Source: Alphaproteobacteria bacterium (lineage in GTDB: Bacteria > Pseudomonadota > Alphaproteobacteria > Rhizobiales > Beijerinckiaceae). Taken from it: a DNA stretch of 64,000 nucleotides. Every line of letters begins with the position of its first letter. Position 1 is the stretch's first letter. The notes beneath the pieces are model-generated. The model made no database searches. It saw nothing but the letters and a program-made list of their open reading frames with translations, and was not told where the DNA came from. The stretch covers positions 1 to 64,000 of the forward strand of contig JAJPHH010000032.1 in assembly GCA_021325385.1 (NCBI GenBank), written 5' to 3'. A program made the translations under genes and the position numbers. Shown piece after piece: positions 15,801 through 23,914 of the stretch.

Positions 15801-18339
15801 GCCGCTCGACGATCAAGGCAAGCTATGGACGTTCGATCCGGCCGCGAGCCTCTCCTTCGACATCGAAATTGCCGCCCACGGCGCGGCGGAAGTCGAGTTC
15901 ATTATCGGACGCGCCGATCATGAAAGAGCCGCCGCCGATCTGATTGCGAGCCGGCTCGACCTGCCGACCATCGGCGAATACGAACTCGCCAGCCGCATCT
16001 ATCACACCCGCGCCGTCGAGCCGGCGCCGCAGCCCGCGTCGCGCTGGCCCTTCGCATTCTCGAGCGACGGAACGGCGCTCAGGATGACGCATCGCACGCC
16101 GCGGCCTTGGGCGCATGTGATGGCCAACGAGCTCGGCGCCGGAATCGTCGTCTCGAATGACGGCGAGGTCTATTCCTTCTTTGGCAACGCGCAACAGAAC
16201 GGCTTGACGCCGTACCGTTTCGACAGCGTGACGATCCCGCAGCCGGGCCAGGTCGTCTATTTGCGCAATCTCGAAACGGACGAGACGGACTCGGTCGGCT
16301 TTGCGCCGTTCCAGCGGGAAGACGCGACCTACGAGGCGGTCTACGAGCCGGGCGTCGCGACGTTCCGGAAGAAGCGTGGCGCGCTGGCTGTGGACTATTC
16401 GGTCTTCGCGCCGCCCGGCTTCCGCGGCGATATGCGTCTTCTGTCGCTGCGCAATGACGGCGACAAGCCGCTGCGCTTGCGAGTCGCGCCTTTCTTCGAC
16501 ATCGCGCTCGCCGAGACGCCGAACGCGAGCAAGGGTTTGCTCGCCGTAGAACGCGTTGGAAGCACGCTGCTCTTTGAAAATCCGCGCAACGATTTCCAGC
16601 GCGGGATTGCTTTCGCTGCGACAAGTCTCAAAGACGCCGCGATCGAGACGGTCCGCAAGCGCTTTTTTGGCGGCGCAGGGCGCAACATCGCCACGCCGGT
16701 CTTCGTCGAGACCGGGGCGTCCGACGCTTCGCAACCTGACGACGGCCGGAGAGTCGCCGCCTTTGGCCGCGACCTCCAGCTCCGGCCCGGCGAAGAGATC
16801 AAAGTCGCGATCGCTTTTGGCCAAGAAACGGACCGCGCCGCCGCCATCGCGGCCGCGGGCAAAGCCGAGGTCGCCGAGGTCGAGGCCGCGCTCGCCGCGA
16901 CGCGCCGATTTTGGCGCGAATGGCTGAATCAGGTCCATGTCGAGACCAACCGCCCCGACTTCGATCGGCTGGTCAATACGTGGCTGCCGTACCAGGCGAT
17001 CGCCTCGCGCCTGTTCGGCCGGGTCGGACCCAACCAGCGCGGCGGCGCCTTCGGCTACCGGGACCAGCTCCAGGACGTCTTGCCGCTCGTCTTCATCGAG
17101 CCGCGCCTGACCCGCGCGCAGATCGTGCTGCATGCCGGCCAGCAATTCCTCGAAGGCGACGTGCTCAAATGGTGGCATCGGGCGCCGGACGGCCGCACCG
17201 GCCTGGGCCAGCGGACTAAGGCGAGCGACCCGCATCTTTGGCTGCCCTATGTCGCGACCCGCTATGTCGAGGCGACGGGCGACCGCACCGTGCTCGACGA
17301 AAAGACGCCCTATCTCGAAGGCCCCGCCGTGCCGGATCACGAGGACACCTCGGTGATCGTCCCGCGCGCTTCGCGCGAAATCGGCTCCGTCTATGAGCAT
17401 TGCCAGCGGGCGATCGATTACACGCTTGGCCATATGGGCGAAAACGGCCTGCCGCTGCTCGGCGCCGGCGATTGGAACGACGGCATTGACGGGCTCGGCC
17501 GCGAAGGCCGCGGCACGAGCGTCTGGATGGGCTTCTTCTTCTATGACGTGCTCAATCGCTTCACGCCGCTCGCGGCCGCGCGCGGCGACAAGGCCTATGC
17601 CCGCAAATGCGACGACGCCCGCACGGCTTTGCGCGCCGCGCTCGAAATCGGCTGGCGGGGGACGCATTACGCGCTCGACTTCGCCGACAATGGCGAAGCG
17701 CTCGCCATGCCGAACGCGATGACGACTGGCTGGCCGGCTTATTCCGGCGCGGTCGATTTCGATCGCGGCCTCGCCGCGATCGAAGGCGGCCTCAAGGGGA
17801 TCGAACGGCCGGATCGCATCCTGCTTACCGAGAAGCCGTTCTTCGAACACTCCTCGCCCTATCCCGGCCGGATCGTCGATTACCCGCCAGGCGTGCGCGA
17901 GAATGGCGGCCAGTATAGCCACGGCGCCTCATGGATCGTCGACGGCTTCGTTCGGCTTTCGGAAGAGGCGCGGGAAGCGGGCGATCGCGACGAGGCGGCG
18001 CGGCTGCTCGGCCGCGCTTTCGAGATTTTCGAGAAAATATCGCCGCTCGGCAAAACCGATCCTGACCGCATCGCGCGCTACGGCCTTGCGCCGAACCAGC
18101 AGCCCGCGGACATTTACGACGGCTACGGCCATGACGGGCGCGGCGGCTGGTCGTGGTACACCGGCTCGGCGGCGCGCATGCTGTCGGCGGCCTATGCGAT
18201 CCTCGGCCTCAAGATGGAGGACGGCGAGATCGTCGTCTCGCCGGGATTGTTCGAGCCGAAAGGCGGCTTGCAGGTCGTGGAATTGCGGGCCGGCGGGCGC
18301 GAATGGCGCCGCGCCAAAGCAGAGGTCGCGGCGTCGTAA
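12889..18339 (+). CDS. Giant membrane-anchored GH94-like glycoside phosphorylase/hydrolase
   Basis: The 1816-aa protein has residues 1 to about 725 rich in membrane segments, then two tandem GH94-type beta-sandwich regions (about 735-1060 and 1065-1340) and an (alpha/alpha)6 barrel (about 1345-1790). The barrel carries GGAFGYRDQLQDVLPL and LLGAGDWNDGIDG near residue 1530, with the general-acid Asp of the GH94 family. This half resembles the C-terminal half of cyclic beta-1,2-glucan synthase (NdvB/ChvB), which trims chain length by phosphorolysis. I see no GT84 glycosyltransferase motif in the N-terminal part, and the protein is about 1000 residues shorter than NdvB. Substrate and direction are unknown. 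GGAG precedes the ATG; it appears to be a single-gene unit. Confidence 0.75.
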   Translation: MTLKTAKTPVPSFALAAIGAALVAAGLWASLAMTAWSGAAIAGALGLAAWRAAATGSPGSPIEVALDAFAFGIFAVARNNAIGFWQLPGPWKDIPLFNLTGADIAYAVYLCGFLAALLLGRRGLTWIESLALIATPFLFNLLMTIAADWHMQELGALLTPGLPLPFQAQVFIGRAAILFIVAEAMLAAFSTLRIGRPALDPKLHGLLIVVAGLAAATPSLANFAQLAGFSPVLAIVVGSAFAAVAQAGLWSIVYVFTGVALDWIGGKSPTFVSVYGHWRSGLVKGAIYGGLFMFGLLVVAAALRVPAFAAFLKDNALVLSPFVGALAFPLAATIVGSADGTPPFFGRLAAAYRTPRAYARGAVAGLGAALALTSNLRDADGLSRFLALFVVGALAYAGVDLLFDIGLIVRGERRALQTWRLYALGVALGGLVAGALGWYFDAPQLKVVIDKFWAYADVNYVLTGRALNDFTTYPIFNKYGAIDLGQIVGGVRLFYTESLAGVINWSIAAPLFGVNFVLLNSLFDRSLRPIKELVSAAGIEGLVAQTVRVMRWGLWMAPIINSFLRQQPEPSWFNQDGAIRTLVSMGADIGLPPADFKSFSLTVFLGLLAYDWLRILIWFDHMGLRVATLVNLTFIGGDRADEAAARYLGHAARTRVVPDGIRRFATWAPLLIPFYIPRGADWDHAWTGAEALRNSGAPLPGPVNVMLVAYCCAGAAFAAAAFIAGARMREKKGEPAPALVGAPPTLGETPEELSLTNGAVGLDILRDGRGATFVTGEERGGFPIDITRRPLDPLQARGVFFYIREGAAEPWSIGYEPARRAGAYRFEATARNSVVIVNEIDGLEARMEAGPDAQGAVLSWRLRFSDLSGRARRLRLASFSEIAGHETGTYMRDLDFAGMHVETFFVRGLNAILARNRLLRSKRAGRSEMAFFAARPLSEGAKLVGYEDSRARFLGEGSLAKPQGLDEARPRPLDDQGKLWTFDPAASLSFDIEIAAHGAAEVEFIIGRADHERAAADLIASRLDLPTIGEYELASRIYHTRAVEPAPQPASRWPFAFSSDGTALRMTHRTPRPWAHVMANELGAGIVVSNDGEVYSFFGNAQQNGLTPYRFDSVTIPQPGQVVYLRNLETDETDSVGFAPFQREDATYEAVYEPGVATFRKKRGALAVDYSVFAPPGFRGDMRLLSLRNDGDKPLRLRVAPFFDIALAETPNASKGLLAVERVGSTLLFENPRNDFQRGIAFAATSLKDAAIETVRKRFFGGAGRNIATPVFVETGASDASQPDDGRRVAAFGRDLQLRPGEEIKVAIAFGQETDRAAAIAAAGKAEVAEVEAALAATRRFWREWLNQVHVETNRPDFDRLVNTWLPYQAIASRLFGRVGPNQRGGAFGYRDQLQDVLPLVFIEPRLTRAQIVLHAGQQFLEGDVLKWWHRAPDGRTGLGQRTKASDPHLWLPYVATRYVEATGDRTVLDEKTPYLEGPAVPDHEDTSVIVPRASREIGSVYEHCQRAIDYTLGHMGENGLPLLGAGDWNDGIDGLGREGRGTSVWMGFFFYDVLNRFTPLAAARGDKAYARKCDDARTALRAALEIGWRGTHYALDFADNGEALAMPNAMTTGWPAYSGAVDFDRGLAAIEGGLKGIERPDRILLTEKPFFEHSSPYPGRIVDYPPGVRENGGQYSHGASWIVDGFVRLSEEAREAGDRDEAARLLGRAFEIFEKISPLGKTDPDRIARYGLAPNQQPADIYDGYGHDGRGGWSWYTGSAARMLSAAYAILGLKMEDGEIVVSPGLFEPKGGLQVVELRAGGREWRRAKAEVAAS

Positions 18340-18560
18340 GGGGACAATAGGCCTCGACGCCGGCAGCCCGGCGCACGCGTCCGCGCCTCAAGTCCCCGGC
18401 TGCGCCGCGGGATAGTTGCGCAATCGCCGCGCGCGGACGCCGTCCAGCCATTGCCGGCCGTTCCGGATCCCCGTCTTGTCGCCCGGACGCGGCGCAAAAC
18501 ATCCCTTAAGATAGACCCTACCCGCGGACGATCCAGTTCGCGGGCTGAGAGGGGATCATC

Positions 18561-19541
18561 ATGACGAAAGGTCGCGCTATGGGCGCCGTTGCGGCGCTCT
18601 CGCTGGTTTGCTTTGGTTTCGCCGCCAGTTCCGTGCACGCGGCGCCGAGTTCGAACCGCGCCTGGGTGTCGGGACACGGCGTCGACCAGGCCAGCTGCGG
18701 CTCGCCTGCCTCGCCATGCCGCACCTTTCAATACACGCACGACAACGTCATCGCCCCAGGCGGCGAGATCGACGTGCTCGACCCCGCTGGCTATGGCGCG
18801 GTGACGATCACGAAAGCGCTCAGCATCGTCAATGACGGCGTCGGCACAGCCGGCGTGCAGGCGGCGTCGGGCGACGCGATCACGATCAACGCGGGCGCGA
18901 GCGACACCGTCACTCTGCGCGGCCTCAACATTGACGGGCTCGGAACTGGTTCGAACGGGATCGTCTTCAACTCCGGCGGCAGCCTGACTGTGGTCAACTG
19001 CGTCATTCGGCATTTCTTTGGGCAAGTGACGACCGGCAACGGCATCCTGATCCAGCCGACGTCCGGCCCGATGAACTTTCTGATTTCGAACGTGATCGTC
19101 TCGGACAATAGCTATGTCGGCGTCTATTTTTTGCCGACAAGCGGAACGCCCAGCGTCACAGGGGCCATCGATCATGTCATCGCGACTAATAGCTCGTACG
19201 GCATCGAGCTCGACCCAGCCGTTGGCAGTTTGACTGCTGCGATAAGCAACACCGTCGCCAGCAACAATTTCGGACGAGGCATCGGGGTGTCGCCCACTAC
19301 CAGTGGTCGTGTGGTCGTGTCCATCGACAATTCGACGATAAGCGGCAACGAGACGAGCGGCGTCTATGCCGGAGGTGCAGCGATCGTGCGGATGGGTCGC
19401 ACGGTAAGCTCATCAAATGGCTTCGGCGTCTATAACAGTACCTCGGGAAATACGCTCTATACCTATGGCGACAACCGCATCAACGACAACGGGACGGACG
19501 TCGCCGGAACCGGCGTCTTGAATATCACTGGGCCGCGATAA
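18561..19541 (+). CDS. Secreted right-handed beta-helix protein
   Basis: The 326-aa protein starts with a Sec signal (AVAALSLVCFGFAASSVHA, cleavage near residue 28). The mature N-terminus RAWVSGHGVDQASCGSPASP is followed by PCRTFQYTHD, a start seen in many proteobacterial beta-helix proteins. The rest consists of short Val/Ile/Asn/Gly-rich strands such as NGIVFNSGGSLTVVNCVI and NSSYGIELDPAVGS, consistent with pectate-lyase-like coils. No catalytic residues were identified, so it may be a binding or structural surface protein. A hairpin terminator follows at 19556. Confidence 0.72.
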   Translation: MTKGRAMGAVAALSLVCFGFAASSVHAAPSSNRAWVSGHGVDQASCGSPASPCRTFQYTHDNVIAPGGEIDVLDPAGYGAVTITKALSIVNDGVGTAGVQAASGDAITINAGASDTVTLRGLNIDGLGTGSNGIVFNSGGSLTVVNCVIRHFFGQVTTGNGILIQPTSGPMNFLISNVIVSDNSYVGVYFLPTSGTPSVTGAIDHVIATNSSYGIELDPAVGSLTAAISNTVASNNFGRGIGVSPTTSGRVVVSIDNSTISGNETSGVYAGGAAIVRMGRTVSSSNGFGVYNSTSGNTLYTYGDNRINDNGTDVAGTGVLNITGPR

Positions 19542-19555
19542 TCGGCTTGTCTCGA

Positions 19556-19582
19556 GGGCGGACTGAAAGATTCGGTCCGCCC
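19556..19582. terminator. Hairpin between convergent genes (copy B)
   Basis: GGGCGGAC pairs with GTCCGCCC around TGAAAGATTCG, 15 bp after the beta-helix gene and 29 bp before the end of the convergent FrnE-like gene. It is likely a bidirectional terminator. Its stem core and loop are nearly those of the hairpin at 7711-7738. Confidence 0.6.
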
Positions 19583-19610
19583 TGCCTTCTCCCGAAGGGG
19601 CGGGGCGACG

Positions 19611-20276
19611 TTAGATCGTCTCGATCCCGGCCAGGCTCTTGCGCGCCCGGTCGATCGCGGTCGACAGCACTTCGGGACTCTGCGCGCCGGGCACGCCGAA
19701 ACGCGAGGCGACGATGAAGAACGGCACGCCGGTCACGCCGAGGCTTTGCGCCTGGGCGATTTCTTGGCGCACCTCCTTTTCGTCGACGTTGTCGGCGAGG
19801 CGCTCCTCGACGTTGTCGGCGTCCATGCCGGCTTGGCGCGCGACCTCGACCAGGATCTTGCGATCGCCGATGTCGCGTCCCTGCTCGAAATACAGGCTGA
19901 ACAATTTCTCGACCACCGCGTCCTGAACGCCGGCCTCCGCCGCCCAGCGGATCAGGCGATGGGCGTCGAGCGTGTTGGGGGCGCGTTCGATCTTGTCGAA
20001 AGCATAGGCGATGCCTTCTTCCGCGCCCAGCGCGCGCAGGCGATCATGGACCTGCTCGAGCCGGCCGTCCTCGCCGAACTTCTTGCGCATATAGTCCTTG
20101 CGGTCGAGGCCGTCCGGCGGAATTGTCGGGTCGAGCTGGTAGGGCCGCCAGCGCACTTCAATGTCGCCCGGCTCCTTGACCAGGGCGCGCTCGAGGCGTT
20201 TCTTGCCGAGATAGCACCAGGGGCAGACGACGTCGCTCACCACGTCGATCGTCAGAGCTTGGCTTCTCTCGGTCAT
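19611..20276 (-). CDS. DsbA-family (FrnE-like) oxidoreductase
   Basis: The 221-aa thioredoxin-fold protein has no signal peptide and has the active-site motif CPWC in VVSDVVCPWCYLGKKRLE, the long helical insertion, and the cis-Pro loop GVTGVPFFIVASRFGVPGAQ. This is the cytoplasmic FrnE/2-hydroxychromene-2-carboxylate isomerase-like branch of DsbA proteins, some of which act in disulfide redox or stress protection. It follows the solute-binding protein gene on the same strand with a 36-bp gap, so they may be co-transcribed. Confidence 0.85.
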   Translation of the reverse strand: MTERSQALTIDVVSDVVCPWCYLGKKRLERALVKEPGDIEVRWRPYQLDPTIPPDGLDRKDYMRKKFGEDGRLEQVHDRLRALGAEEGIAYAFDKIERAPNTLDAHRLIRWAAEAGVQDAVVEKLFSLYFEQGRDIGDRKILVEVARQAGMDADNVEERLADNVDEKEVRQEIAQAQSLGVTGVPFFIVASRFGVPGAQSPEVLSTAIDRARKSLAGIETI

Positions 20277-20312
20277 CTCGCGCCTCCATTCGCGCGTGAG
20301 GCGCGAAGAGCT

Positions 20313-22133
20313 TCACTGCGCCTTGCTCCATAGGGAATCAAGAGCGACGCCGAAGAGAGGCGTTTGTTCCGGCACGCCGATTTTGCTCGAATAGGCGACC
20401 CATTGGTCGGGCGCGTAGAACAACGGCACGACGTAGAAGCCGGAAATGAGCAGACGGTCGAGCGCGCGGACCGCGGCGACGAAATCTTCGCGACTGTCCG
20501 CCGCCAGCATCTTGTCGATCATCGCGTCGATCGCCGGCGAGGCGACGCCGCAAATGTTGTAGGCGCCCGGCATATTGGCCGAAATCGAGCCCCAGCGCGC
20601 GCGCTGTTCCGCGCCCGGCGAAGGGCTGGCGGTCCAGGCGGCGATCATCATATCGAAATTGAACGCGGTGCGTCGGCGCTGATATTGCACCTCGTCGACC
20701 AGCCGGACGTTCGCGGAAACGCCGATCCGGGCGAGGCTTTGCGCATAGGCGGAGGCGAGGCGCTCCTCCTGGCGATCCTTGACCAGAATTTCGAAGGCGA
20801 GTCGCCGGCCGGCGGCGTCCGCCAGCGCGCCGTCCTTGATCGCGTAGCCGGCGCCGCCGAGTTCGTCCAAGGCTTTGCGCGCGACATCGCGGTCGCGGCC
20901 GCTGCCGTTCGAGACCGGCGGCGCCCATGTTCCGTCCATCACGTCGGCCCTCGCCGCGCCGGGAAACGGCGCGAGCAACGCCCGCTCTCGGGCGGAAGCC
21001 GGACGTCCCGCGGCGGACAATTCGCTATCGTCAAAGAAGCTCTTCGCGCGCCGATAGACGCCGCCATAGAACTCGGCGTTGATCCATTCAAAGTCGAACA
21101 TCATGGCGAGCGCCTCGCGCACGCGCGGATCGGCGAAGATCGACCGCCTCGTATTGAAGGCGAAGCCCTCCATGCCCTTGGGCAAGCGGATCGGCAGCGT
21201 TTTTTTGACCACGCGGCCGTCGCGCATGGCCGGGAAGTCGTAGCCGTTCAGCCACAGCGCCGGATCGGTCTCGACGCGGAAATCGTAGAGGCCGGCCTTG
21301 AAGGCCTCGAACAGCGAGGCGGCGTCGCGATAATAATCGATGTCGATCTCGTCGAAATTGTAGAGGCCGCGCATGATCGGCAGGTCTTTGGCCCAGTAAT
21401 CGGGATTGCGCTTGAGGATCAGCCTTTGGCCGGGCTGGACCTCGGCGACCGCGTAAGGGCCGGAGGCGGTCGGGAATTGCAGCGTCTGGTCGTCGAAATT
21501 CTCGGCGTCCGTATGCGCTCTCGAGAGTACGGGCATCAGCGCGAGGGTCAGCGGCAATTCGCGATCCTCGGCGCCGGTCAGATCGAAATGCACTGTCAGG
21601 TCGTCAGGCGTGTCGATGTCTTTGACCGCGTCATAGGCGGCGCGCTGCTGCGGGCGGCCCTTTCGCTTGAGGAGGTTGAAGGTAAAGGCGACATCGGCCG
21701 CGGTGATCGGCGAACCGTCCGAGAACTTGGCCCGCGGATCGAGGTGAAAGACGACTTGATCCCGCGCGGCGTCGGTCTCGATCGATTTGGCGATCAGCCC
21801 GTAGAGCGTGAACGGCTCGTCGGCGGAGCGAAACATCAGCGACTGGTAGACATTTCCGATCAGGCCTCGCGCGGTGCTTAGCGCCTTGACGTTGAAAGGA
21901 TTGAGGCTGTCGAACGCGCCGAGGTAAGCGAGCCGCAAGCGGCCGCCTTTGGGCGCGTCGGGATTAGCGTAGGGCAGGTGGGCGAAATCGGCCGGCAGGG
22001 CCGGCGCGCCGTGCATGGCGATGGCGTCGGACCGCGCTTCCGGCGCCGCGGCCTGCGGGGCTGCGGGCGCTTCGGCGACGAATGCTAGCGCGGCGAGCGC
22101 CGCCAATCCCCGTCCGACCGATTTGAGATCCAT
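20313..22133 (-). CDS. Periplasmic oligopeptide-type solute-binding protein (YejA-like)
   Basis: The 606-aa protein begins with a signal peptide (MDLKSVGRGLAALAALAF, cleavage about residue 25) and has the SBP_bac_5 fold pattern: YANPDAPKGGRLRLAYLGAF and SLNPFNVKALSTARGLIGN, then KFSDGSPITAADVAFTFNLL. It should deliver peptides or peptide-like compounds (YejA carries microcin C and oligopeptides) to an ABC permease. No permease or ATPase gene is adjacent, so the partner must be elsewhere. An ATG 27 bp upstream (22160) is possible; I chose the start that gives a compact signal peptide. Confidence 0.85.
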   Translation of the reverse strand: MDLKSVGRGLAALAALAFVAEAPAAPQAAAPEARSDAIAMHGAPALPADFAHLPYANPDAPKGGRLRLAYLGAFDSLNPFNVKALSTARGLIGNVYQSLMFRSADEPFTLYGLIAKSIETDAARDQVVFHLDPRAKFSDGSPITAADVAFTFNLLKRKGRPQQRAAYDAVKDIDTPDDLTVHFDLTGAEDRELPLTLALMPVLSRAHTDAENFDDQTLQFPTASGPYAVAEVQPGQRLILKRNPDYWAKDLPIMRGLYNFDEIDIDYYRDAASLFEAFKAGLYDFRVETDPALWLNGYDFPAMRDGRVVKKTLPIRLPKGMEGFAFNTRRSIFADPRVREALAMMFDFEWINAEFYGGVYRRAKSFFDDSELSAAGRPASARERALLAPFPGAARADVMDGTWAPPVSNGSGRDRDVARKALDELGGAGYAIKDGALADAAGRRLAFEILVKDRQEERLASAYAQSLARIGVSANVRLVDEVQYQRRRTAFNFDMMIAAWTASPSPGAEQRARWGSISANMPGAYNICGVASPAIDAMIDKMLAADSREDFVAAVRALDRLLISGFYVVPLFYAPDQWVAYSSKIGVPEQTPLFGVALDSLWSKAQ

Positions 22134-22381
22134 CCGCCGACCATAAGGAATGGGCCCCATCGCGTCATGCGCCGTCCGGGGGGCGCGACTTTGCGTCGCC
22201 GCCGCCCTGGGCGGAAGAATTCTTGTTGGATTTTAAGGGCCAATATGGAAAGAGGGCGGCCGGACGGCTATGCGCCCGCCGTTCTCCGGCCGCATTGTCG
22301 CTCCAAGCAACGGCGCGTTTCTCAGAGCGATGGGCGGCTCTTTAACGAGCGGCGGCGGAAGTTAACTCGAAAGGACCCGTG

Positions 22382-23086
22382 ATGACGTCTCTTCTTGGGC
22401 GCTGGGGCGCCGTGGCTTTAGCCGGCGGGCTGGCGGTGGCGGGCGGCCCGGCTTGGGCGCAAAAACCGGCCCCGCCCGCGCCGACGGCGCCGGGCCAGGC
22501 CGCGCCGGCGCAACAGCAGCAAGGCCCGGTTAAGCTTGATCTCCAGCCTTCGCAGGCCAATTGGACCAAGATCTGCGGCAAGGATCAGTCCAACCAAAAA
22601 GAGGTCTGCTACACGACCCGCGATTTCGGCCAAGGCGCGGACCAGCCGCCGACGCTGGCGGTGGCGATCTACCAGATGTCGGGCGAGGATCGGCGCATCG
22701 CCAGATTCCTGTTGCCGGTCGCCTTGATGCTGCAGCCGGGCTTTCGCTTGATCATCGATAAGGGCGAGCCGATCGCCGGCCATTTCGCGATCTGCTTCCC
22801 CAATGGCTGTTTCGCCGAAGCCGACCTCAACGGCGCAGCGATCGCGGCTTTGAAGAAGGCGCAGACGGTCAGCGTTCAGGTCCGCAATCAGGTCAACAAC
22901 GAAGTCACCTTCAATGTGCCGATGAAGGATTTCGCCGCCGCTTTCGACGGCCCGGCGGTCGATCCGAAAGTGCTGGAGCAGCAGCAACAGGAATTGCAGA
23001 AGCAGCTCGAAGAAAAGGCCAAGCAGCAGCGCGAGCAGCTCGAGAAACAGCAGCAGAGCTCGGCTCCGGCTGCGCCGGCGAAGTAG
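22382..23086 (+). CDS. Invasion-associated locus B (IalB) family protein
   Basis: The 234-aa exported protein has the signal peptide ...GGLAVAGGPAWAQ, then a Pro/Ala/Gln-rich linker, then the IalB domain (ANWTKICGKDQSNQKEVCYTTRDF, with paired cysteines, and GHFAICFPNGCFAEADL). The last 40 residues are a Gln/Glu/Lys-rich helix (EQQQQELQKQLEEKAKQQRE), probably a coiled coil. IalB proteins are common in Hyphomicrobiales; in Bartonella one affects erythrocyte invasion, but in free-living species the role is unknown. A GTG one codon upstream is an alternative start. Confidence 0.85.
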   Translation: MTSLLGRWGAVALAGGLAVAGGPAWAQKPAPPAPTAPGQAAPAQQQQGPVKLDLQPSQANWTKICGKDQSNQKEVCYTTRDFGQGADQPPTLAVAIYQMSGEDRRIARFLLPVALMLQPGFRLIIDKGEPIAGHFAICFPNGCFAEADLNGAAIAALKKAQTVSVQVRNQVNNEVTFNVPMKDFAAAFDGPAVDPKVLEQQQQELQKQLEEKAKQQREQLEKQQQSSAPAAPAK

Positions 23087-23112
23087 TCCAGAGCAAAGCG
23101 ACGCGCTTAGCG

Positions 23113-23143
23113 ATCGAGCCGGCTAAAGCCGGCTCGATTCTTT
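23113..23143 (+). terminator. Strong intrinsic terminator
   Basis: ATCGAGCCGGC (23113-23123) and GCCGGCTCGAT (23128-23138) form a perfect 11-bp stem with loop TAAA, followed by TCTTT. It lies 26 bp after the ialB-like gene and before the end of the convergent hspQ, the best terminator in the window. Confidence 0.85.
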
Positions 23144-23198
23144 CCGAGGCGAGGGCGCCTCGCTCACGGCGAAGCGACGGAGGGATGGCGCGCGCGGG

Positions 23199-23531
23199 TC
23201 AACTAGCCCGCGGGGCGGCGCGCATGCGATAGAGGCCGTCGGAGGCTCGCTCGAATATCTCTTCGACCTGAGGATGGCGGATCGGCTCGCTCGAATCGTC
23301 CGGCAGCAGATTCTGCTCCGAGACATAGGCGATATATTGCGTCTCGGCGTTTTCGGCGAAGAGATGATAAAAGGGTTGATCCTTGGACGGCCGCACCTCG
23401 GCCGGGATCGATAGCCACCATTCCTCGGTGTTGGCGAAGGTCGGGTCGACGTCGAAAATGACTCCGCGGAAGGGATAGACGCGGTGCCTGACGACTTGAC
23501 CGATGCCGAACTTGGCGACGCGGGCTTTCAT
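23199..23531 (-). CDS. hspQ: Heat shock protein HspQ (hemimethylated-DNA-binding-like)
   Basis: The 110-aa protein matches the YccV/HspQ fold: AKFGIGQVVRHRVYPFRGVI, DVDPTFANTEEWW, then FYHLFAENAETQYIAYVSEQ. In Escherichia coli HspQ is a specificity-enhancing factor for Lon and was first described as binding hemimethylated oriC. The ATG at 23531 (MKARVAKFG) is preferred to the start three codons upstream. It stands alone, convergent with the ialB-like gene. Confidence 0.9.
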   Translation of the reverse strand: MKARVAKFGIGQVVRHRVYPFRGVIFDVDPTFANTEEWWLSIPAEVRPSKDQPFYHLFAENAETQYIAYVSEQNLLPDDSSEPIRHPQVEEIFERASDGLYRMRAAPRAS

Positions 23532-23914
23532 GAAAAGCAACTCGGCTGGAGCCTCACGCCGCTCCGGCGCGCAGCGGGCAAAAAACGCTTGCCGACTCTC
23601 GGTTACGCGCGCCGCGCCGATCTGTCAATTCATCAAAAGGTTCAAGCGGATCGGCAGGCGCTCTCGACATTCGCTTTGAGTGAAAACGGCCGGGCCTCTC
23701 GCCGCCGGCGTTGCGCCCGCTGACGTCGCAAAAGGTTGAAAGCCCATAATCGGGAACAAAACGGGTCTAAAGGCGATTTTTCTTGACACTTCGACCTATT
23801 GCCGATGGATTCTACATTAGAATGTGACTTATTGACCTGACCGGACGCGTTTGAACGTCCGGCCGAGAAGAGACAAACGGGAGGCGGGCGGCCAGACTTC
23901 CCGGGGAGAGTTGT
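23532..23914. other. Upstream region of the oxoacid oxidoreductase operon
   Basis: This 383-bp gap has no convincing ORF; the minus-strand ORF across it is a shadow. A TTGACA box lies at 23783-23788 with TACATT at 23813-23818 (24-bp spacing, too long for a simple sigma-70 promoter) in an AT-richer patch, so the exact promoter is unclear. GGGGAGAG immediately precedes the TTG start at 23915. Confidence 0.35.

Noticed and set aside
15823-17922. 699-aa minus-strand ORF opposite the large GH94-like gene
   Set aside because: Arg/Ala/Asp-rich, no recognisable motif, and fully antisense to a gene with clear domain motifs; typical shadow ORF at high GC.
20364-21881. 505-aa plus-strand ORF opposite the YejA-like gene
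   Set aside because: Low-complexity Arg/Gly/Asp composition, antisense to a gene with a signal peptide and clear family motifs.
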